Source: Phellopilus nigrolimitatus
Lineage: Eukaryota > Basidiomycota > Agaricomycetes > Hymenochaetales > Hymenochaetaceae
Assembly (NCBI GenBank): GCA_021029095.1
Contig: JAJOHG010000018.1
Location: 434,001-498,000, forward strand
Direction: 5' to 3'
DNA: 64,000 bases
Under the pieces are notes generated by a model. The model had not been told where the DNA came from and made no database searches. It was given only the letters and a program-made list of their open reading frames with translations. Every line of letters begins with the position of its first letter. Position 1 is the first letter of the stretch. A program made the translations under genes and the position numbers. Shown here piece after piece: positions 23,818 through 36,421 of the stretch.

Positions 23818-26800
23818 ATGAACTTCCCTTGTAAACGCTCTGGATCCCCTCTTATCTCTGGAATGGGAAAGAAGCCATGCAAAGAAATGCTTGTTAACGT
23901 TGCGGAAGCTTTTGCCCGTGAAATTGGAAATAGCGAGGCTGTCAACATACCCTACGATTTCAATGTACTTGTAACCAAAGGTGAACTAGGAGTCATCCTG
24001 CTAGGCGGTGTCTTATATACATTACAAGAGAAGGCGGTCAAGTTCGGGGTAGTAAACGAATCTAGCAACCCAACTTTTCCAGAAGTCGGCGCAGCCTCGC
24101 GCTACGTTCGAACCCTTCCTTTGAATGAGAGACAAGATATCGGCAGTAAGCTTCAGAATGCACGCGACAACGGAAACTGGATTGCATTCAGCGAGGACTT
24201 CTGTTCGTCTTTTGTGTTTGTTCAGCTCAGAGGCTACACCTAATCCACGTCTGCAGACAATATTGATATGATCGTTGGTGACCCTCCAGAAGAAGTTACG
24301 TCAACAACTATGCCTCAGGAAAAAGGTGAATTAATTCCTACAAGATAAACTTTTGTATGTGCTTACCCTGTATCAGCGACACTGGCCGGATGGGAGCGAC
24401 AGTATGTTGGCTCAACGGTGGACGAACTATGGAGGCACATCTTGAGATGCTTCGACGCCGCCACGCGACCTGATAAGTATGTTAATATTTGTCCCATTAT
24501 CCAGTCATCGGGAACGGGAAAGTCCCGCGCCGTCGATCAACTCAGCACCACGCATTTTGTACTTCCCTTTTGCCTCCGGTTGCGCGGTTCATCTGGTAGG
24601 CACACCATATTTCGATCTCGTATCCTTTAAGTTGAAAGTTTATTCTAAAGGATTTCCACCCGGTGACCATCAAATCCGGGAGTTTCTAACTCGTGAGGTC
24701 GAAACAAAGTCAGAGACGCTTAAACTTGTGGACGTGTTTCTCGCGTCTCTTTTTACCGTTGCGTTAAACGAGCTTAAGGATTTGTACGACCCGGATGACA
24801 TTGATTACACGGATTTGGCGAGAGACTTCCGTCTACGCATGACAGATGGACAAACGATGAAACAAACAAACAAATTTCGGAAAGATTTCTACGATAAAGT
24901 TGTCAACATGGCAGATAAGGTGGCTAGCACTCAATAGGTTTACTCATTGCCGTTAGGTACTAACCAGTAATGAGCAGAATCTCAGAAAAGCCAGCGCGCC
25001 TGCATCGAATTCTCAGGAGGGGTCAATCACGGAAGGCCTTGCCAATACATCATCGAAACTCGTCGTGGATGACGTTTTCAATGAAGAACGTAATGAGGAC
25101 TCAATCGCGGTGACTGCATCCGAGGTTTCTAAGAGGGAGCTAGATGAGTCAACTCGCGTTGATGCCTCGCTGACCCGCCAGTCTTCACTCGCGTCTTCCG
25201 AAATCTCCAAAGAAAGACTTGGCTCGTCGAAAGTGAATGACACACCGGTTCGACCATCTACAACCCGAAAACTCTCCTATAATGCTCTAGTACGATTGGA
25301 GGATTTCCTTAAGTCGTTTACAGTCGAGCCGCCCTCATCCCCAACAATAAAGGCTAAAGGTAAGTTATCCCATATCCGGAACTAATGGGTACTTATCAAT
25401 GCCTTTGTTTAGCAGGGAGGAAAGCTGGCAAAAATGCGGAGGAAAGATTCCATCCCCTCGTAATCATCGCTTTTGACGAGGCAGCGGCTCTCACTACTTT
25501 TAAGAAATACGAGAAACCGGCTTTCGTTCCACTACGTCAGGAACTCCGAGCGCTTAATGAACGCTCCTTATTTTCGCTTTTTCTTTCTACTACCGGACAG
25601 ATATCAGCATTCGCATCACCTAGTGGGCTGCCCGATGGTTCATTCCGACTCAAAAACGGGGAGCTGGATCTTAACATCCCCTTCACGAGTGTTGGCTTCG
25701 ATCTTTTCGCGAAAAGGAGGGAAGATGGTTCCGAAAGGAGTAACAATGATCTCCTGACCATCTTCGAGGTCACAAGCGAATGGTTTATGGCTCATCTAGG
25801 CCGCGCTCTGTAAGCATGCTTCTTTTCGCGTCACCTTGATCCTACTAACTAACCTTTAGGTGGGCCTCGCGACTGGGCGACTGCGAAAATTCTGTAAGGG
25901 ACGAAATAGTGGGATTTGCTGCCGCGAAACTCATGAACATGGATAATTTCGACAACCGGAAGGCTCACGACTTCACTCGCGATCAGCGCTTCGCCTGTCT
26001 TGCTCAGCGGCTGCCGTTCGAATTCAATTCTACGTCCTATCTCTCCCGCGATGAGCAAAAATCGCAGGTCGAAAATCACATGCGCATCTGCTTGAAAGTG
26101 GACCCAGTCTACGAGAGTATGGTGACTTTGTCCGCTTCAGAGCCCCTGCTGTCTGAGGCGGCCTTTGGCATCATGCAAAACAGCAACTACAATGTTGAAG
26201 ATGCGCTTTTAAATGTCTTGGAGGGTTTCTCGGTTCATAAAGGCGATCGTGGAGAGTTTCTCGCTCTTTTGATTTTGATACAGGCCAGAGATGCCGCCGT
26301 ACGTTCATGCGAAGAAAACAACAAAGCCATGTGGGAAAATATGCGAATCCTCAGAAACCCGGAGGGCCAGAAGCTGGAATGGAAACGTGCTATTTCTGTT
26401 TCCAGTTTCATCGGACACCTTTTCAACGGTTTGCACAAGGACATCATCGATGGAATCGAAAAAGATTTCAAAGGCGCAAATATACATTTCAACCACTTTA
26501 TAAAAGGACACGAGCACAAGCTCACGAACAGGAAATATCTTATGCGAATGCTCGCCCGCGGCGCTGGGTTACTTTGTGCCAACAATCAAGAACTAATCGA
26601 TGCTGCTTTGCCCTTCGTCATAAATGATGTTATACGCCGAAAATACATCGGTCAGATTGTCTCTCAGGTAAAAAATGACCCGAAGTACGGATGGAAGCCC
26701 AAGTGGGAATTGTTTGACAGGATGAACCAGTATCGGCTTAAAATGATAGGCCAAGATGATCGCCCCCTTCCTACTATTCGAATCTTCTTCGCGTTGGCGT

Positions 26801-27117
26801 CTACTAAACCCAATATCGAGGCCAGGAGGAAGGTTGTCGAATGCGACAACGGCAGTAGTTATATCGCCTACGACATCTGGTGCGCGGGACTTTCTAGCGA
26901 CTTTATCAAACCTATCGCCAAAGAGAAGCAAAACGTATGGGAGGCTTTGCTCGATGCATCGTATCCGTGGAGGGATCTTTACCGTATTAACGGCGAGATA
27001 GGGATGCAAGAGCAATTGCAGGAATTGACTCCTTGTGCAGCGACCCCTCCTCCGTTTTGGGAGAACTTTTATCCGCTGGAAAGTGATACGGATAGCGATG
27101 AAGAGGATGAAGACTAG
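23818..27117 (+). CDS. Large P-loop NTPase of uncharacterised mushroom family, copy 2
   Basis: Start ATG 23818, stop ending 27117. Walker A is PIIQSSGTGKSRAVDQLS (about 24490-24545). The frame change after CLRLRGSS is resolved by a 55-nt intron giving GSSGFPPGDHQIREFL. A 58-nt intron containing TACTAAC joins ADK to NLRKAS near 24917-24975. A Ser/Thr-rich acidic linker follows, then Walker B VIIAFDEAAAL (about 25465-25495), a sensor-like LFSLFLSTTG (about 25568-25597), EWFMAHLGRAL, a last intron near 25812-25859, and a roughly 400-residue C-terminal region ending in an acidic tail (DTDSDEEDED). Co-linear with copy 1 at 8797-11912, which is in opposite orientation. Intact Walker motifs suggest an active ATPase or GTPase. 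I do not recognise a named function. Confidence 0.78.
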
Positions 27118-27596
27118 AATTGACGCTACCGAAGCCACCCCCGCTTGAAGAGCGGAGTTTGTTTCATGAACGACTGAACTGTCCGGACAGTTGGTGCGCA
27201 TCGGAACGGGATTGCAACGATGTATTTACAGCCTGCATCATAATTGCTTGAAGTATTTCTGGAACAACATTTACACTGGAGTTTTACACACCGCGGCAAT
27301 GTCATTTTCTTTCCTCACGAATAACGTGAAGTATAGATTTGGACCGTACTGTAATTCTCAATTCCTTCAAAACTCTCATGAGTATAAATGTGATAATATG
27401 CGCCGTAGCCATGCACGAGCCCGAGGATCTCGTATTTAACAATCTGGTCCCGGGCAAGGATAATGTTATTATGGCAGATGGGAAGTATACAACAAGTATT
27501 GCGTAGATAGTGCTACAATAAAACAACACGAAAAGGATAATAATCGAAGCTAGTAAACCGCAGTACCATAACAAAGTAGGTGGCTCGCCTGGAGTC

Positions 27597-30500
27597 TTAC
27601 TTTCCTGATGCCCTTCCTCTCCTCGCCCTTCGTGCTGCGTCTTCGTTCTCTTTATCATCACCGGCGTACAAAGCAGAGGTGGATCTCTGCGCCGTCCTCT
27701 CCACGACACTTGTGCCATCCCTAAATCGTGTGCGGAAAAGCACGTTCGCGTTCGTGAATAAACCTTCTTTGAGAGAGACGACGATGAACTGAGAGCCTTT
27801 GAAGCGGGTACGGAAGAGCTGGCCGATGTGTTGGGTGTGCGATAGATCGAGAGCTGCATCGATTTCGTCTAAGATGTACATAGGCGCTGGCTTGAATTGC
27901 AAGAGGGACATGATAAGGGAGAGAGCAATGAGGGACCTAGGCAGTAGTCTTCAGTAACTTTACATCGTTTAAGAGAAATTCAGCGTACCGTTGCCCACCG
28001 CTGAGTTCCGTCAGGCTTTGCTTCCAAACTGACCCGAGCTGGACCTTCACTTCCAGGCCCTGGGTGAGATCCTGGCCTTCAGGAGGCTGGAGCTTTGCAA
28101 AGTTCCCGGGCAGAAGCTCTCCAAAAATGCCACCGAAATCACTGCATCCGAACTTTCTCATCAAATCAAATCAATCCTTAAGCAGACAAGACGACGCACC
28201 CATTCACTTTCTCCCATGTCTTTTGAAGAGCGTCTCGTTTATATCGATCTAGTTCTTCGATAGTTGCTTCGATCTTTTCCTTGTCCTTCAATACAGTAGA
28301 CATCATCTTCTTTAATGCTGCTTCTCTCTTTTCCACGCTAGGTACGAGGTTAACAAAGTGAAGCGAGTTAGCATCGCGAGTGGTCGCTCACCTATCGATC
28401 ATGTTGAGCACCTTCGGGTTGATCTTTTTCTTCATCCCCTTCTGCTGCTCTTCGAGCTCACGCGCCTTTTCTTTAAGCCGTCCCATGTCGTTCGCGCCGA
28501 AATCAAATGCAGATCCTTGCTTGCCGAAAAATCTGAGTGCATTGGCCGTTAGCAGGAAAGTCAAACTACGAGGGTAAACAACTTACTTCTTTTCCTCCGA
28601 AATCCAGTCATACATCTTCTCCAAATTAGCCACGAAATTTTGTGCTGAGGTCTTGTCCTTTGTAAGGGCTTGCAAGTCGTGCTCGAGCTTCTTCAACTGC
28701 AGGTCCGCGTCAGATATCGCTTGTTTCTTATCTTTGATAACGCTTTCAAGTTCCTTCAGTTCGTTATCAAATCGCGTAAGAGTCGCTCGCTCTTCCTGTA
28801 GCTTCCGTAGTGCGTCTGTATGTGCCATCTAGAAATAAGGTATGTAGCTTAATATGAAAGACGGAAAGAGTGCTTGTGAACCAAGTCAGACCTCGTTTTT
28901 AGTCAACTCCTTCATGAGTTTCTCGAGTTCCTTGCGGAGGCTGGAAACACTTGCTTCAGCGTCAGCGACGGCTGCATTCGCGTTTTCTATATCGCCTTCC
29001 GTTTGCTCTAAACAGGCGTCAGTAGTGAGATATATACCAGTGCGTTCAACTTACCTAACTCAAGAGTGGCGGTCTGTAGTTCCTTTTGCTCCGTTTTAAC
29101 CTTTACAGATTGCTTTTGGAGAGTCGACTTGAGCTTGGAGATTTCAGACTATCGAGCATGTCAGACATACGCGAGGTCGTATGAAACCGAAAGATATATA
29201 CCTTCAGTTCATTGATTTTACCGTCTTTATTGTTCTTGAATTCGTCCATATCTTTCTCGAGCTTTGAGCATTCTGATTTAGCCTCTGCCTGCCTAGTTTT
29301 CGCAGACTGCACGGCTTCCTCCAAGTCCGCGATCGCTTTCTTGAGAGCCTCTATTTCAGACCCAACCTTTTTCATCATTAGTTTCTCTCAGATAGATTTA
29401 TCGTTAACGATGTACTCACTCGAGCAGCATTGCTTCCTCCCACCTGTTCCCCTAACAATCCCATTTCATGCTCTTTGATCTCCAAATCGCTCGCCATCCT
29501 CTTCCACTGCTCTCGTCCTGCGCGGCTTCGCTCCGCTTCCACTTCAAGAGCCTCGAGACGTTGTCGTGCCTCGCGCAGCTTCTGCTCCGCTCTTTGTAAC
29601 TCTTGAACCTTGACAAGGATCCCACTTCCACTCGGCGCCGATCCACCGCTCAAGGTACCGGAAGGGTCATATACATCGCCATCAAGCGTAACAGACCGTA
29701 CGCCGCCGACTTCTTTGGAGAACGTAACAAGCTTCGCAGATTCTGCGTCGTCGCAGACAAGCGTGTCGCCGAAGACGTACGCCATCGCGTTCGATACTTC
29801 ATCGGGATATCCGACGAGAGAAAGGGCCAGACGCACTTTGCCTTGCGCGAGCCGCGTTGCAGTTTGAAGTTTCTTTGAGTTTGTCAGCAGACATAAAATT
29901 GATAGTTATAGGTGCTTACTTGCGCGGACATCTTGAATGAGTTGATCTTATTCAAGGGAATGATCGTGACACGTTTCTTAAGCCTGCCGTTCTGGAGAAG
30001 CTCCTTGCCGATTTTCTCGTCCTGGACAACGACATTGTAAAGCTTCCCACCTGCGGTAATCTCAAGTGCCGTAGATTTCGGAAAGTCGGAGGGGTCCAGA
30101 GTGATTAAAGCCGCGACTAAGCCCTTTACCTTGGAGCGATCAAAGTTCGGACTTGGCGAGGTATAGCTGAAATCTAGTGAGGCGAGACGTTGTCGCGTTG
30201 CGTCACGTTCCTACAAATATGATTAGCAGACACTCCACCAGATTCTAGGACGAACACACCTCCGTCAGTTGCCGGACCTCTGCTTTGGAAGCTCGGAGCG
30301 CCATTTCGCTCTGTGTCTCCTTTTCAGTGCTCCATCCGCTCGCATCAACCTTTTTCCTGAGTGACTCGACCTCGCGTTGTTTCGCCTCGAGATTCCGCCT
30401 ACCGTCGCCCGCTTCCTTCTCGACCTCTTTCCAACGCTTTTCGAGTATCTTCAGATCCTTCTGCGACATGCTGAGCTTCACACGGCTCTGCTCCTCCTCG

Positions 30501-31939
30501 GCAGCGGCTTGTGCAAGACGCGCCTTCGCATCCGCGAGCTGGCCCATATAGCCGCCTCCAGTGCTGCTCGACGATGAGAGGCCGGTAAGGAGGTTCTGCA
30601 GGAGCTCTTCCTTGCCATTCAGCGCCGTCTGAGCAGTAACGTGCTTCTCTTTCACGGAGTCGTAAGATGCCTTGAGATCATCAACTTTCTTGCGCTTGGA
30701 GGCAAGAGAGGCATCGAGCTAAAACGGCCGAGGTGAGTAACGCTTGTTGGATCTAGGATAAATGCTCACCTGTGTTGTCTCCTCAGCGAGCGTCGCCACT
30801 TTCTTCACCTCTTCGTCAATCGTCGCTTTCTTGATATCTGCCTGCGTCTTCATCTTCACCAGAGCTTTTTCAAGCTCAGCAACCTCTTCCTCTTTCTTCT
30901 TGAATTTCCCGCCCTTCCGCATCTCCTCTTCCCGCTTCGTCTTAACCTCCTCGCAATCTTTCTCCGCAGCCTGACATTCCTTGATATGTCTGTCCTTCTC
31001 CTTCTTAACGCGCGTAAGGTCGTGCTCTTTCTTCCCGATGTCGGTTTCCTTGCGTGTGATGCGTTCCCGTCCCTCCGACCATTCCCACGCGCGCAAAAGC
31101 CGACCGATACGCTCAAGCTCGGAGCAAGCCTTCTGCCACTGAAGGAACGAGCGCTTCTCGGCACGGAGTGTGTCGAGCTTTGGGATGATCTCTTCAGCGA
31201 GCAGGGATGTGATTTCGTCGACACGCTTCTCCTTCTTGCCCATGGTCTTCTTGGCTTTGTCCTTCCGCTCCTCGAACATGCGCGTGCCGGCCGCCTCCTC
31301 TACCATGCCCAGGATTTCTTGAGGTCGCATATTCAAGACCTGTTGGACGGTGAGATAACGTTGGATTATATCATAATATGCCTACCTTCGTGATGCGGCC
31401 CTGCATGATAAGGAAGTTCGGGTTGTTGATGTTCAGCTGCACACCTTGGAAAAGCGTCTGGATGGTGTGCTGCTGCGACTTGTGTCCGTTGAGCAAATAC
31501 TTGGAAACGCTAGGCAGAGCTATTTGGCGCGTGACTGTGATCTGTTTGCAGTTCTCCAGCCCTACAGGGCTTTTGTCGCGATCTGAATTGTCGAAGACGA
31601 TCGTGACGCTGGCTTTCGTTATCCCGGCCTGACCACGCTTGTAGATGAGGTCCTGCTGGTTCTGAGCGCGCATCTGAATCGTACACATGAGTAAATGAGC
31701 TCCAAGCAGTGCGTATTTCTTACTGAGGACATGTTCGTGATTCCGAGCACAAAGCAGATTGCGTCCAAAACGTTGGATTTGCCAGAGCCGTTGAGACCCG
31801 TAATGGCGTTGAACGACGAGTCCCATCCTGTTATCTGCGTCCGCACCGGATAGGACTTGAATCCTGGGAGTTATTCAGTCTTAGGATCGTGCAGGAGAAA
31901 CAAAGTTATACCTTCCAACACCAATTCTTCAATGCGCAT
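27597..31939 (-). CDS. SMC2: Condensin subunit SMC2
   Basis: Start ATG 31939 in a 28-nt first exon (31912-31939, [10 protein letters not shown]); exon 2 begins at 31863 ([14 protein letters not shown]). The N-terminal Walker A is GLNGSGKSN (about 31771-31800). Long coiled-coil exons (Glu/Lys-rich, for example 30719-31320 and 30245-30655) flank the hinge region, about 29380-30230. A second coiled coil (28583-29378) leads to the ABC signature TELSGGQR near 28000 and Walker [13 protein letters not shown] (about 27850-27885), then the SMC2-like [18 protein letters not shown]. Many short introns are present. The protein acts in the nucleus as the ATPase arm of condensin with SMC4 for mitotic chromosome compaction. 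The order of domains and the terminal motifs are complete, so the gene looks intact. Confidence 0.95.
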
Positions 31940-32358
31940 GTTGTGGTTGTTGTGAACGCGTCGAGGCAGGGCGCGTCTTAGACGCGTTGTTACCTGTTTA
32001 CCCCCGATGTGTGTTAGACTGTCACGCTAGAACGTTACATGAGTCTTGCTACAGCTATTTTGTCTTTGTCAATTCAAAAAAAAAGTAGTTTTTTTTTTTT
32101 TTTCATGATTCATTAAGAGTAAAATCCCATCTGCTCTAACTAGCAGGTTTGCATTAGTGAAAGAATACTAGACGTGACCGTTATAACGAGTTTATTTTAT
32201 TGCAATTTTCTCAGCACCGCCACCGCTCCTGCTGAATAGCAGTTCGTAACAAGAATAACCGCGATCCCGAGGCGACGTCGTGCGTTCATCTTGTCTACTT
32301 CGCTTCCATCAGCGTGCACCAAGGCTCATACATCGTCGACCGACCCCCGACATAGGCG
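31940..32358. promoter_or_regulatory. Divergent promoter region between SMC2 and the DUF262 gene
   Basis: Two genes diverge from this 419-bp gap. It holds an A9 tract followed by a T16 tract at about 32076-32104, separated by GTAG, and AT-rich sequence to about 32215. Poly(dA:dT) tracts exclude nucleosomes in fungi, so this may be a shared promoter; no specific factor site is recognised. Confidence 0.45.
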
Positions 32359-35300
32359 ATGCTGTCCGACGTTAGCAGCTTGACCGACATTTCGTCTGAC
32401 GACGATTCGTTCGTGCCACCCAACAAGGCGAAGAAACCGGCGAAGAAGACGGGGCAATGGACGCTGAAGTCGGTTTTGAGGGCACCCCGGACGGCACAAT
32501 ACTCTGTGCGGACGCTGTACGGTGTGTAGATCTAGTGCTCGGGGATGACTTCCGACTCATGGCGTTCGGTGTGGTCAGAGGAAATTGTGAACGGGAAGGT
32601 CGACTTGGATCCAGAATACCAGCGAGGTGCGTAGCGGTCTGTTTCTTCGCTCAATCTCCTTCGTCCGCTTCTATTCCTCTCGTGTCTCCACGTAACATAC
32701 AATAAGCGCCCGTTTAGCGCTCTTGCGATTGAATTCGGATCTTTATCTGTCGGCACTATCCCAACACCGACTTGTTGGACAGTTATACCACCTATTTTGA
32801 ATGAATTGTGTCGGGCCTGCACAACGATCTCTTCGTCTGTCTTTCTACCTACGAATGAGATGCTGATAGAACTGCTTCTCAGAAATCGTTTGGGGCGATG
32901 CGAAACAAGTTGGCTTGATTGATTCGATCCTCAGGAACTTCTACATCCCACCTGTGATCTTTGGTGATCAAATTTCCCTTGTACATGGTGCATGCCGCTC
33001 ATTTGCATGGTTAGCCTTCTCACAGTCCGAAGATGGGGAGGAGAAAAGGACGTGTATAGATGGAAAGCAGCGGTTAACATCGATACAAAGGTATGTTGTT
33101 GTCCTAATCATTTATTAGGCAGTAAGTTGAGTTGAATTTCTTCTATAAGATTTATGGATGGGCAGGTAAGTTCATCATGTTTAGCCCCTAATGTACAGGT
33201 TTTTGAGACACAGACAGATCGCTTGTTAGTATTATGACTCAACATGGCCCATCAAGTCTGACTGACCTTCCTGTATTCTTCTTGATTCTTATATGATTTG
33301 CAGATAAAGACCCGTAAGATACTGTATCACCCTCTCCAGAACTCGAATCATTCATCATAATCTGTTTTACCAGGAGGACAAATCAAAAACTTTGGTATAA
33401 GTTACAGCCTGGTGGAACAGGCAAGTTACTGCCCCAGCAGTACCGTTCCCAGTTTGCACACAAACAAATTGTGTGCATGGAGTACACGGATATAAACAGT
33501 GATGCCGAAAGAGAAATCTTCCAGGTAAGATTAATGTTGTATCTTCTGGTTTATACTCACAGACTCTGAAAATACTAGAGGGTTCAACTTGGTGTTGCAC
33601 TGACCCCTGCAGGCAAGTTATTCTTGTATGCCCATCTTATTTATAGCTCAACAGCCATTGTCATACAGAACGTATGCAGGCTATTCCTGGTCCTTGGACT
33701 GAACTGATCCGGGCAGTATTGGCTGAAATGAATAAACATAAGGTGGGTGAGCGGTTGGATTGGTCGTCTTCCCGTGGCAGGGATTTCCAATGTGTCGCTT
33801 CCGCTATCTACATGATGGAGAAGCCGAATTCGACATATCCTTCGGCGCCAGTCCTAGACAGATGGCTTCAGCGGGTGACGCCTCCTACAAAAACTCTCAA
33901 GGAACGGGTCATGGATGCTTTTGCTGTCTTCAGAGAGTTAGTGAAGAACAAGAGGTTCACTAGTGCATTCTTAAAGCCGGCTCGAATCTCTCCCATCGAG
34001 TTCATTATGTGCGTGGTTCTCGTGGACAAGTACATGAACACCCATACCCTCACGCAACTGGCCTCGGCTATCCAAAAGATGAGGGACGACGTCCGCGGCA
34101 AACACGCCGACATCCGCGCGAACAGCAAGGTCACGAAGACAATGCTCACCTTTGTGTTTCAAAGGTTCCCCGCGAACCTGAAGAAGGCTGACGCGTCCGA
34201 AAAAACCGCATTGATAGCGGTCAGGTCAAACATCGCGTCGGTGCCTCGCGAGAAGGGGAAGCGGAAGAGGTCGGGCTCGAGTTCTAGCTCGGGTTCAGGA
34301 TCCGGCAGTGAATACAGTTCCGAGGACGAACGCCCTTTGAAGGCGAAGGCGAAGAAGACCGCCAAGACCGTAGCGTCGAGCTCGGCATCGACTCCGAAGG
34401 CCGTGTCGTCGCGCGATCGCAACCAGTCGTCCTCCAAAGCTAATGTCGGTACATCGAAAGACACGAATAAATACGTCAAGATAGTGACCAAAATCGAGCC
34501 CGCGCCTGCTTCCAGACCGCAACCGAGAACGGATCGGCTCGCAGGCCTACGTGCGGCAAAGGCAAAAGCTGCTTTGACCGCGCAAGGGCCCACGCCTCCA
34601 CCGACCAGTGGGTCTCTTTCCTCAGGATCTACATCGCACGCAACTGCGCAGGCGTCGGCAGCGGGAACCCGGGGGGAATCAAGCACTGGTCCAGGCGGCA
34701 CGGGAGCAGATCAAACGCCGGCGCCGATGCCCGGGTCGACCCTACTGTCTTAGCGTCCATTCTGAATAACGCGAAGGCGCCGACGTTGCAGCAGCAGCAG
34801 TGGCCGGGGAGCACGATGCCGGGGCCCGGGGTGACCACAGCGACGCCGCAGATGATGCAGATGATGCTGCAGCAGCAGGTGGGGATGGCGCCCGCGACGC
34901 CGACGATGCCGTATTTCTCGCCGAGTCTGCCGCCTGCGGGCAGCATGCTGCCTCCCAACGGCACGGGACCGGGAACGCGCGCGGCGACGCCGACTGCGGA
35001 CCCGCGATTCAGCGCACAGCGCGCCTCGACGTACCCGTCTGTCGCCACGCCGACTGGCATGGGCGCAGATCCAAAATCGTTCTCAAACCCGAATGCGAAT
35101 GGCGGTAGTGGTGGTGGTGGCGGCCCTGCGCCCATCCCGCAGAAACCGCAGTTCGAGCAGTTCGATGGCCAGCACCGGAATCAGAGCCAAGCGAACGCGC
35201 CTCAGGCTGCGGCGTCGCGAAGCCTGTCGGGTCCTACTGGGACCGCGAGCGGCGGCGGCGGGTCGATGTCGATGCCGCGCGAAAGCCGCTTCGACCGCCG

Positions 35301-35607
35301 CCAGTCGTACCCGGCAAGCGGCGCCGGCGCCAGCGGTAGTGGAAGTGGGAGCAACTACGCGACGCCGAGCCCGCGGCAGCCGCCGACGGAGCCGCGCGGG
35401 CTGGGCGCAAGCCTGACGAGTCCGCGGGAGGCGAACGGGAGCGCGCGCCCGCGGTATAGCCACGGCGGACCGCCCGACCGCGAGCGCTTCGTGTTAAATG
35501 GGTACGGGAGCATCAACGGGCGGGAACGGGAGCGAGAGCGGGACAGTGGGTATAGCGGTGGGTGGAGCAGCCGGGGCGGAGGGGCGAATGGCGTGAATGG
35601 GCGGTGA
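32359..35607 (+). CDS. DUF262 (GmrSD N-terminal-like) protein with Ser- and Gln/Gly-rich tail
   Basis: Start ATG 32359 (MLSDVSSLTDISSDDDSF). Short exons give EEIVNGKVDLDPEYQR, EIVWGDAKQVGLIDSILRN and the DUF262 signature CIDGKQRLTSIQR (about 33047-33091), then FMDGQ and, after one or two very small exons that I could not place exactly (33165-33375), RTNQKLWYKLQPGG. The conserved domain continues to about 34200 and is followed by basic and Ser-rich low-complexity sequence. In this frame a stop falls at 34751-34753. The neighbouring frame immediately carries on as DARVDPTVLASILNNAKAP and a Gln/Met- and Gly/Ser-rich region to 35607, so a one-base loss (perhaps in the G6 run near 34670) or an unseen intron is likely. 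DUF262 is known from bacterial nucleases and ParB-like folds; the fungal role is unknown. Confidence 0.75.
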
Positions 35608-36421
35608 AGAGCTGGTGAGCGTGAACGCAAGGTTTGTGGTGTCTTGTGTCGGCGCTCGTCGTATTGCTGAGACGTTACTGGTGTCACATGCAGGGATTCC
35701 ATCTGGCTTCTCTGTCGATTTGTGCCCTCTTCCTTCCATGTCTTGTTCTTGTATGTTCTTGTACGTTTCCATCCGTCTTTCATTCATCTTCTCGCGTACT
35801 TTATCATTAACTGCCGCCTGTGTGCCTCCTTTTGGGGCTTCTTGACCCTCGCGGCTCAGAAAGCGTGAACGCCATTGACGGCTCCTTCCTTACGTCCTTC
35901 TTTTCCACGAGATATACACCAGATATTCTTCTGAATCTTGTACTCCTGATCTCTTGCGTACACTAAAGAACAGAGCGCAGCCCCGGGCTCGTTGGCGGTT
36001 GCACCCATCGCGCGCGCGCGCTCTTGCCGTTCCCGAGTAAAATACTTTAACGAGACACTAACGACTGCGACCGCGACACTTGACCCGTCTGTACATGCCG
36101 TATCTTGCCGCGCCATAATATGTAGCCTGTGGGAAGCTAGACCATGCAGAAATACGAACTTTATCTTTATTCTGGCTATGGTGTGTGTCGCTGGCGGGTG
36201 GTGGGCGTGCTGTCGGACGTGGTGGGATGGAAAACAAGAAGGCGATTCCCTCCGGTGACACGCGCCTGTAGCGGTGTGCTAGTCCCGTGACCCGACTATC
36301 GCATCACGAGACTATGGCTGTGCCGCCCCGCGAAAATGACGTCGCAACGCCACACACCGGCACGTCAAAGACGCGCCCCGCCTCTCCCCATCCCATCCCT
36401 CTACCACGAGCACCTACCGCC

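Noticed and set aside
32076..32104. Poly(A)/poly(T) run as a retrotransposon tail
   Set aside because: There is no adjacent element, target duplication or coding relic; a promoter tract between divergent genes explains it better.
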